Assembly (NCBI RefSeq): GCF_000812945.1
Contig: NZ_JSYM01000001.1
Location: 1 to 64,000 of the forward strand
Direction: 5' to 3'
DNA: 64,000 nucleotides
Source of the DNA: Flavobacterium sp. AED
GTDB taxonomy: Bacteria; Bacteroidota; Bacteroidia; Flavobacteriales; Flavobacteriaceae
Positions 55,301 through 62,137 of the stretch are shown piece after piece (within the stretch, counting starts at the first letter, position 1; the number at the start of each line of letters is the position of its first letter). The notes beneath the pieces were generated by a model. The model was not told the origin of the DNA. It was given only the letters and a program-made list of their open reading frames with translations, and ran no database searches. Position numbers and translations under genes: made by a program.

Positions 55301-56696
55301 TTTTTTTGTTTCTTTTAAAAGATTTCTTCAATAATTTTCTTGGAAAAACTAAACTGAATAAAAATACAGTAGGCACTAATAAAAGCAGCCAGCCAGAACC
55401 CATACAGGCTCCTGTATTAGGAACAATGATGCAACCTGGTAAACTCTTTTTCAGCGTTTGTACATAGGTGCTGTCGGCCTTATTTTTCTCAGGGATGGAT
55501 AAGTATCTTAATTGCTTTAATGCATAGAGCGATTGTTTATCCGTTAGGGTATCTGTTATTACGAGTCCTCTGAGATTGGGTAATTTTTGCAATGCAGATA
55601 AATTTTTTACAGTATCATTTCCGTTTATTTCCAGAACTTGTAAACTCGATAATTGTGCGTTTATAATGTCGAATTGTCTTTGTGTACTATTCTCAGGAAA
55701 TCCCAGCCATCGGATGTCTTTGTAGGAGCTAAGGACATCAATATTGGTAAAAATGCCAGAGACAATCAATACAGAAAGTTTAGAAAACTTGTTTTTTAAT
55801 GTTGCCAAATCTCCTTTACAGCCAAAATTAGTAATGACCAGCTGCTCCAGATTTTTGAGTGGTCGCAAAGCGGAATAATCAGCCATACAGGCAAATAAAC
55901 TTACCTTTTCCAGTTGTGGATTGTTCTTAAAAAAGGCATTATTCATGGATTTAATGTCACCACCATTGATAATGCATTGTTTTAAGGTAGGTATAGCGGG
56001 CAATGTAGCCGTAACTATAGAATCCGATATATTCAGATGCAGGCATTCGATGGATTTCCAATGTGCCAATAAGGATAATTGATTTTGTTTTAAAGATGCT
56101 CTTATAAAATGAGGTTTGAAAAAATCAGCCACTTTGATATAATTCTCAATTATAATTGGAGAATCATTTTCTTCAAATGACAAAGCGGTATTGGGTTTTA
56201 AATGGGCTATTTTTTTTAAATAAGGAATGTAACTTGGGGGAGTTTTTGATTTAAAATAGATGGTTTCTAAGTTATCAATTGTTCTTGCTTTCATTTTTTG
56301 AAACCAAGGGATAAGATTTGCTTTTTCAGTTACTATGATGGTATTTACTTTTCCATTTACAAAAACAAGGGAATCACCGGAATCATTAATCTCAAAAGAA
56401 TCATTCGTCACGTCATTAAAAGAAATGGTAAGGTCATTAAACCCTAATACATCTCCTTTTTCGGCAAGTACAGCCCCATAATTTTTTTCATTGGAAGGAA
56501 ATTGAACTAAACCATAATTTTTTGACAGGTTGATGGCGTCCCCTTTGCCATGAAATTTTACAACAGCAAAACGATGTCCTCCTTTAAATTCAGAAACAGC
56601 CCAAAATAATACTACCAACAGTACTACAACGAGTAAAATGGATAACCAATTAAACGGTTTAGGTTCATTACTTACACGATCTTTAAAGGTGTCCAT
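55242..56696 (-). CDS. Membrane-anchored leucine-rich-repeat-like protein
   Basis: 484 residues. A membrane helix at about 17-37 ('LSILLVVVLLVVLFWAVSEF') is followed by an exported region with leucine-rich-repeat-like segments ('LKNLEQLVITNFGCKGDL', 'LSSLQVLEINGNDTVKNLSALQKLPNLRGLVI', 'ALKQLRYLSIP') and a second helix near the C-terminus ('GSGWLLLLVPTVFLFSLVFP') with a basic tail. It may sense or bind something in the periplasm. Its 3' end overlaps the protease gene. The 425 bases upstream (56697-57122) hold no gene I can support. Confidence 0.8.
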   Translation of the reverse strand: MDTFKDRVSNEPKPFNWLSILLVVVLLVVLFWAVSEFKGGHRFAVVKFHGKGDAINLSKNYGLVQFPSNEKNYGAVLAEKGDVLGFNDLTISFNDVTNDSFEINDSGDSLVFVNGKVNTIIVTEKANLIPWFQKMKARTIDNLETIYFKSKTPPSYIPYLKKIAHLKPNTALSFEENDSPIIIENYIKVADFFKPHFIRASLKQNQLSLLAHWKSIECLHLNISDSIVTATLPAIPTLKQCIINGGDIKSMNNAFFKNNPQLEKVSLFACMADYSALRPLKNLEQLVITNFGCKGDLATLKNKFSKLSVLIVSGIFTNIDVLSSYKDIRWLGFPENSTQRQFDIINAQLSSLQVLEINGNDTVKNLSALQKLPNLRGLVITDTLTDKQSLYALKQLRYLSIPEKNKADSTYVQTLKKSLPGCIIVPNTGACMGSGWLLLLVPTVFLFSLVFPRKLLKKSFKRNKKNGAFRTNKSDTQTNQKSSA

Positions 56697-57122
56697 AACG
56701 TAGTGGTTTATGTATTTATAGTTTGGTTAGCAACTTAGAAAATAGATGGCACGCACTTATTTCCTTTAGATAATTACTGCAAAACGAATTAAAATAAAAC
56801 GGGGCTACTGAAACTGGTACTGCTAAAAATGAGTGCTAAAAAACAATGAGTCGTTACTACCCATCATTTTTTAAATAATTGATTTTAACTTAATAAGTTA
56901 GTCGAATTTTTAAAATGATCTAGCTTTTAAATAATAATAAGATTTTGGGGATAGGATAGGATTCATAAAATTGTGAAATCCTTAACTAAAGCTAAATTAA
57001 AAATAATTTTTGATTTTAACAACTGAAAATCAGTATATTATAAAAATAAATAAATTATTGTAGTACGTTTATGTAAAAAATAAACCTTGTTTGAAATTAT
57101 TTAAATAAGGTTCCTTTTGCTG

Positions 57123-57644
57123 TTATTTAATTTCCAGAGAATAAAGCGATTTGGCCCGGTTTAAATCTATGTTTTTGTCTAAAGGGATTTCCAAGAAATA
57201 ATCCAATTGCCATTTTTGAGTTTTTTGAGCCTGCTTATTCGTTGTGGTGTCCCAAGGAGGATATACCCGAATAGCGCGTTTTCCTTCTTTCAAATCTGTG
57301 GTAAGGATTCCGTGTTGAATAAGCACGGATTTAGGAAATACAAATTGACCAAAATGATCTCCGCTTCGAGTATTGATAATAAATAAATCGATGTCATCTG
57401 AAAGGTCAAAAGGTTGAATAGGTCCTTTTGCTATTCTTTTCCATACCGTGACGAATTGACCCACTTTTGTAGGTGTGGTTTTAGCCACGCGAAATAGTAT
57501 TTTTGATGCATTCAGTTCAAATTGGTACGCACCATACTCCTTGCTTTCTTTTTCCGGTATCGGGTTTGTAAGTTCAAAGTCACAGGGATCAAAAACAAGG
57601 GTTTTGCTTTCTAGAAGAGTGTTAGGTATTGCAGTTGTAGGCAT
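57123..57644 (-). CDS. MepB family protein
   Basis: 173 residues. 'TPTKVGQFVTVWKR', 'DDIDLFIINTRSGDHFGQFVFPKSVLIQHGIL' and 'GKRAIRVYPPWDTTTNKQAQKTQKWQLDYF' are the conserved MepB blocks. MepB was named from the third gene of the staphylococcal mepRAB operon; its biochemical role is unclear. No MepA-like pump is nearby here. An AACCTT/AAGGTT stem at about 57086-57112 may terminate it. Confidence 0.9.
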   Translation of the reverse strand: MPTTAIPNTLLESKTLVFDPCDFELTNPIPEKESKEYGAYQFELNASKILFRVAKTTPTKVGQFVTVWKRIAKGPIQPFDLSDDIDLFIINTRSGDHFGQFVFPKSVLIQHGILTTDLKEGKRAIRVYPPWDTTTNKQAQKTQKWQLDYFLEIPLDKNIDLNRAKSLYSLEIK

Positions 57645-57674
57645 TAATTTTTTTAATTTAGTTTTTTAAAAATA

Positions 57675-57707
57675 ACAAAAAGCCATGAATTACTCATAGC
57701 TTTTTGT
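57675..57707 (-). terminator. Terminator between the TetX-like gene and MepB
   Basis: ACAAAAAGCCATGA, loop ATTAC, TCATAGCTTTTTGT; T-rich on the minus strand after the stem. MepB therefore likely has its own promoter. Confidence 0.75.
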
Positions 57708-57751
57708 GTTCTTTTTGTTAATTGTTCCAGTAAAATGTTGAGTGTTCATTT

Positions 57752-58912
57752 TCAGTGTCCGCTAAAGAATTCCAACATTGTATTTAATGCACTTTCTGAA
57801 TGCATGCGTTCCCCATTGTCAAGTGATTCCTCAGCAATAAGGGCGGCTCTTTTTTGCATTTTTTTTTCATAGAAAGAAATAGCTTCTTGCAAAGTGTTGT
57901 ACTTGTCAGATGTTAAACAATCGCTCAATTCTAACGCATCAAGCATCGCCATATTTACTCCTTCGCCTGCAAAAGGGGGCATCACATGAGCTGCATCACC
58001 AAGCATTGTCACGTTAGGTAGTGTTTCCCAAGTTTGGTCTAATGGCATACAATATATTGGACGTGGGATAAAAGGTGTTGCTGCTTTTTCAATCAACTCA
58101 TACCAAATACTGCTCCACTCAGAATAGTCTTTTTTAAACCACTTCAACAATTGTGTTTTATTAAAAAAGTCTAAACCACTATTTGCTTCCCAATTTTCAT
58201 CTGCTTTAAAACTTATATAAAAACCAATTTCGCCATTCGCTTTTTGACCTAATAAAATATCTTTTTTATTTCCAAAAGCCATTACTTTTCCTCCACGAAG
58301 CAAGGTAGCAATTAGGGGTGCTGATTTTTCTGCATCATAAATAGTGCCTTCAAGCATAGTTATGCCTGAGTAAAAAGGTTTGATATCTGTTATGTAGGGA
58401 CGTATTTTTGAGTTTGCACCGTCAGCCGCAATAACAATGTCTGCGTAAGCATTTTTTTTATTTTTGAAATGCAACAGCCAACCTTCGTTTTGTTTTTCCA
58501 TTGAAATAAAATGACTGTCCCACATAATTGTTTCGGGTTGTAATGATTCCAATAGGATTTTCCTTAATGCTCCACGATCTATTTCAGGACGAAAATGTTG
58601 ATCACCAAAATTTCCATGGATTTTGGTTTCATGGTCACTGAAAAATATTTCTGAACGTTCATTTACGATAACCATTTTATCTGCACCTTGAAGAAAATTA
58701 TTTTTAAACGCATCTAATAAATTTGCTTTGCGTAAAGCCGCTAAACCTGAATCTTCATGTAAATCAAGCGGTGAACCTTGCACACGGGCATTTTTATTAA
58801 GATCTCTTTCAAACACTTTTACGTTTGCTCCTTTAAGTTGTAAAAGTCTTGCTAGAGTCAGGCCGCCAGGACCTCCGCCAATAATGGCGATTTTTTTATT
58901 TTGTAACAACAT
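57752..58912 (-). CDS. TetX-like FAD-dependent monooxygenase
   Basis: 386 residues of the class A flavoprotein monooxygenases. 'KIAIIGGGPGGLTLARLLQ' binds ADP, 'GSPLDLHEDSGLAALRKANLL' closely resembles the 'GGTLDLHKGSG' region of TetX, and 'GDAAHVMPPFAGEGVNMAM' is the FAD/ribityl motif. Length equals TetX. Related enzymes hydroxylate tetracyclines or other aromatics. Chromosomal copies in Flavobacteriaceae vary in activity, so resistance cannot be assumed. Lies 24 bases after an AraC regulator on the same strand. Confidence 0.88.
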   Translation of the reverse strand: MLLQNKKIAIIGGGPGGLTLARLLQLKGANVKVFERDLNKNARVQGSPLDLHEDSGLAALRKANLLDAFKNNFLQGADKMVIVNERSEIFFSDHETKIHGNFGDQHFRPEIDRGALRKILLESLQPETIMWDSHFISMEKQNEGWLLHFKNKKNAYADIVIAADGANSKIRPYITDIKPFYSGITMLEGTIYDAEKSAPLIATLLRGGKVMAFGNKKDILLGQKANGEIGFYISFKADENWEANSGLDFFNKTQLLKWFKKDYSEWSSIWYELIEKAATPFIPRPIYCMPLDQTWETLPNVTMLGDAAHVMPPFAGEGVNMAMLDALELSDCLTSDKYNTLQEAISFYEKKMQKRAALIAEESLDNGERMHSESALNTMLEFFSGH

Positions 58913-58936
58913 GATTTTTAATTTTATGCTCCAAAA

Positions 58937-59689
58937 CTATTGCTTATTGTACACTAAGAATTGTAAAAATCGGTCATTTTTATTTTTGAATAATTCTTTG
59001 GGGGAAACACCTGAAAGTTTCTTAATCTCTTTGATGAAATGGGATTGGTCGGTAAAGTTAAGTTGTGGAAAGAGCCTGCCTTCTTTGATGTGCGAAAGCG
59101 AAACTTGGAAACGAAGAATATTGCAATATGTTTTTAACGAAAGTCCGAATTGCTGATTGAAATAACGGTTGATTTGTCGGTCACTCCAAATGACTTTTTC
59201 TGAAAGTTCTTTTATGGAAATCTCTCCATTTGCAGTATGAATTAATTCAAATAATTTTCGTTTTCGTTCATCAATTTCTATTGGTAAGAGTGAATGAATT
59301 TTTTGCGAAGCCTTTTTGCAAAACGCATCAAAATCGTTCAAATCATCAATACTGAAATCCCAAAAATTATCCGTCATTGCTTTTCCGCTATTTAATAGGT
59401 CTGCAATTGATTGTTGGAAAATATATTCTACTGCAATCGGATTAAAACTTATAGCAAAGAAATTTGAAACATCAGACTTTGCTAGTTTAGGTTTGTTTTC
59501 CAAGCCCATCAGCAAAATACGAAGTTTATTGTCGGTTGTTTTAGAAAAGAGCAAATCAATTTTTCCGTTAGGAATAATTACAGCTTCGTCGATGTTTGAC
59601 AGATTCTGCAGAGATGAAAAACAATAAACAAAGTCAGCAAGCGACTTTTCTGGTTTTATGAGTTTGTAATTCAAGAGAATGTCCATCAA
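58937..59689 (-). CDS. AraC family transcriptional regulator
   Basis: 250 residues. An N-terminal region of the DUF6597 type ('KPEKSLADFVYCFSSLQNL', 'IPNGKIDLLFSKT') precedes a C-terminal double helix-turn-helix ('EISIKELSEKVIWSDRQINRYFNQQFGLSLKTYC', 'NFTDQSHFIKEIKKLSGVSPKELF'). It is transcribed directly into the TetX-like gene and probably controls it. The effector is unknown. Confidence 0.9.
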   Translation of the reverse strand: MMDILLNYKLIKPEKSLADFVYCFSSLQNLSNIDEAVIIPNGKIDLLFSKTTDNKLRILLMGLENKPKLAKSDVSNFFAISFNPIAVEYIFQQSIADLLNSGKAMTDNFWDFSIDDLNDFDAFCKKASQKIHSLLPIEIDERKRKLFELIHTANGEISIKELSEKVIWSDRQINRYFNQQFGLSLKTYCNILRFQVSLSHIKEGRLFPQLNFTDQSHFIKEIKKLSGVSPKELFKNKNDRFLQFLVYNKQ

Positions 59690-60028
59690 TAGTTATCTAT
59701 TATTAGAGGGTCTGTTTAAAATGATGCCCAACGTCAGTTTTCCCGAAGCTTCGGGATAAAAACCTTCAAATGAACTCTATTGGGTTAATCAGTGAGTAAA
59801 TATATGGGATTTAAACTATAATTAAAATTCTTTGTGGAAAAGTCACTTTCTCATTCCTTAATAGAATATAAGGCATAAAAAGCATTAAAAAGAGTTGTTG
59901 GAACCTCAAAATATTGAGCCAATACTTTCAGTAAATTTAGGTTAATCAAATTGAAAATCCGGCAAAGATTATAGGCTGAAAAACCAATCATTATTTGCTC
60001 ACTGTTGTGGGCACAGTTTGCAAAACCG

Positions 60029-60139
60029 TGCTAACGATTGGGGTATATCAGCGCGGTCGGGCTTTGCCAAATCATCCCAAATACAAAACCAACTTTCCAT
60101 TAAGCCAATTGCCCAAATCCGTTGTAGTAGCTGTTATGC
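60029..60139 (-). other. attC-like recombination site 1
   Basis: Its last 77 bases (60063-60139) match 60637-60713 with one difference. Read on the minus strand it begins GCATAACAGCTACTACAACG, folds back imperfectly and ends with CGTTAGCAC, so the outer ends are GCATAAC and GTTAGC. The AAC/GTT pair and the long imperfect hairpin are the features of integron attC sites. It starts 9 bases after the stop codon of the 60149-60559 gene. Confidence 0.55.
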
Positions 60140-60148
60140 CTAGTGCTT

Positions 60149-60559
60149 TTATTGTCGTTTGGTAAATTGTCCATCTTCGTTTTCAAATAAATTTTGATTC
60201 ACTCTATAATAATACCAATTTTTTTGTCTGTCGTATTGGTTCTCTTTTTCAACTTTGTCATTCCATACACATTCATTAATTTCAAAAGTCTTTTCAATGA
60301 ATTTAGCGTCAATTACTTTTAGCACTTCTGTTATTTTAGCACTTTCTGTATTTGGGAGTATAACAAGTATTTCGTCAATTATTTTTCTTGCGTCCATTTC
60401 GTTTAGCCATTCATAAATCAAGTCTTCATTGTCCGCATAATTGTCTGTAAATCGTTTCCACTTTGGAATTAAATAATTTAGCCCATTTTGTTTAACAAGG
60501 TCAGAATTGTTTTTTAGAATAGCTTTTATTTCGTCTGTATGTGGAAATTGTGTCTTCAT
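60149..60559 (-). CDS. Cassette-like gene of unknown function (1)
   Basis: 136 residues: 'MKTQFPHTDEIKAILKNNSD' at the start, 'WKRFTDNYADNEDLIYEWLNEMDAR' and 'WYYYRVNQNLF' later. No family is recognised; soluble and charged. The gene is fitted tightly between the two attC-like sites (9 bases after the stop, 21 bases before the start) and has no visible promoter, as in an integron cassette. Confidence 0.7.
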   Translation of the reverse strand: MKTQFPHTDEIKAILKNNSDLVKQNGLNYLIPKWKRFTDNYADNEDLIYEWLNEMDARKIIDEILVILPNTESAKITEVLKVIDAKFIEKTFEINECVWNDKVEKENQYDRQKNWYYYRVNQNLFENEDGQFTKRQ

Positions 60560-60580
60560 TTATTTTTCTTCTGGCATTAG

Positions 60581-60713
60581 GCATAACGTTCTGGTACTAC
60601 AGCGGGTTTGGTACTAAATTAAGCCCTATTTTCGTATTTGCCAAATCATCCCAAATACAAAACCAGCTTTCCATTAAGCCAATTGCCCAAATCCGTTGTA
60701 GTAGCTGTTATGC
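60581..60713 (-). other. attC-like recombination site 2
   Basis: 133 bp bounded by GCATAACG (60581) and TGTTATGC (to 60713). The two halves pair: TACTACAGCGGGTTTGG on the left against the complement of CCAAATCCGTTGTAGTA on the right. It lies 10 bases after the stop of the next minus-strand gene, the same spacing as site 1. Confidence 0.6.
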
Positions 60714-60723
60714 GACGCTTTTT

Positions 60724-60945
60724 TTATTTATTAGCTATTTCATAAACTATGTTTATAGTTTCTTCTAATTCAACTTCCATAACTTCAAATTTATCAAATG
60801 AGGTTTTCGGATTCATCATTTCACTCGCTACTCGTGGTTTTAAAAATTTTACTTCATCCATTTTTATTGATGAATATGCAATATCACGTAAATTATATTT
60901 AGAAACTTGTTTAACATTATTTAATTTTACATTTAAAGAGTCCAA
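60724..60945 (-). CDS. Cassette-like gene of unknown function (2), 5' end missing
   Basis: At least 73 residues ending 'KFEVMEVELEETINIVYEIANK'. No ATG: the only nearby start is TTG at 60945, where the similarity to the tail-fibre-like gene on the other strand begins. The 5' part is probably lost at the junction. Function unknown. Confidence 0.5.
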   Translation of the reverse strand: MDSLNVKLNNVKQVSKYNLRDIAYSSIKMDEVKFLKPRVASEMMNPKTSFDKFEVMEVELEETINIVYEIANK

Positions 60946-62109
60946 TCGGATGTTGTTGCCAATAAAACGGCAAGCGATTTAGCGGATACTGCTTTAGAAA
61001 CGAATATCAATACGGTACAATCTAATGTTGATGCAAACAAAGCCGCAACTGATATTGCCATTGCAGGAGTTCAATCGGATGTTGTTGTCAATAAAGCAGC
61101 GAGTGATTCAGCAGATACCACCTTACAAGCGAATATCGATGCTGTTCAATCTGATGTTGACGCAAATGAAAGCGCAACTCAAACCGCACTAAATCTAAAA
61201 GCGGATCTTGAATCGCCAACTTTAACCGGAACACCATTAGCACCGACCGCTGTAGCAGGAACTAATACAGCACAAATAGCTACAACTGAATTTGTAACTG
61301 CAGCAGTAGTTGCCTTATCTGCAAATTTTGTTGATTTAACAACTGATCAAACCATTGCTGGAACTAAATTTTTTAGCTCTGATGCAAATATTAACGGAGT
61401 TACTGTAGGAAGAGGAAAATTTAATGAAAACTCAAATACCGCAATTGGACTCGGAGCTTTAGAAAATAATGAAGGGTATGCAAATACCGCAATTGGAAGA
61501 GGAGCTTTAGCAGGAAATATTAACGGAAGCGGAAATACTGCGCTTGGATATATTGCATTATCTAATAATAGTTCAGGTATGGATAATGTTTCAATAGGAA
61601 ATGGTACATTACAAACTAACACTTCAGGTTCTCAAAATACAGCTATTGGGAATGGTGCTGATGTCGCTATTGATGGCATTACAAATTCTGTTGCCATTGG
61701 CGTAAATGCCATTGTCACGGCATCTAATACAATACAGTTGGGTTCCGACGGAAGTGGTTCTCATACTGCTATCACAGATGTTAAAACAAGTGGTAGCTTA
61801 ACTGCTGCTGGATATAAAATTCCAAGTGGTACCTCTTCTCAATTCTTAATGGCTGATGGAACTATTTCAACAGGCACTGCTGAAGTCAGAGAAATGGCAG
61901 ATGAATTTAGTGCTACGATTTCGCAAACAGAATTTACTTTAAACCAAGCTCCATCAGCTAACAGTAAAGTAAAAATGTATGTAAATGGGATTCGAATCAG
62001 TAATTCTGCTTATAGCATAAGTGGAACTACATTAACGTATGTGCCTGATAATAATGGTTCATACATATTATCGATAAATGATAGAATTCAGTTTGATTAT
62101 TTTTATTAA
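60937..62109 (+). pseudogene. 5'-truncated tail-fibre/adhesin-like gene
   Basis: The frame is open from 60937 but a TAA stands right before it and there is no ATG until 61579. It encodes about 390 residues: coiled-coil repeats ('VQSDVDANESATQTALNL' type), the linker 'SPTLTGTPLAPTAVAGTN' with 'TAQIATTEFV', then head-like repeats ('NTAIGLGALENNEG', 'NTAIGRGALAGN', 'NTALGYIALSNN', 'NTAIGNGAD') and a C-terminal beta domain. The pattern resembles YadA-type heads and phage tail fibres, here probably a secreted flavobacterial adhesin. Either the start has been lost by rearrangement or the assembly is chimeric here. The 3' gene follows by 28 bases. Confidence 0.75.
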
Positions 62110-62137
62110 TACATAGCTTCCAATACAGCCAAATACT

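Noticed and set aside
57752..58912. Calling the monooxygenase a tetracycline resistance gene
   Set aside because: The similarity is to the family; key substrate residues cannot be judged by eye and chromosomal relatives often lack the activity.
60937..62109. Prophage tail-fibre gene
   Set aside because: No other phage genes are in the window, and similar repeats occur in flavobacterial surface proteins; the neighbouring gene has a signal peptide.
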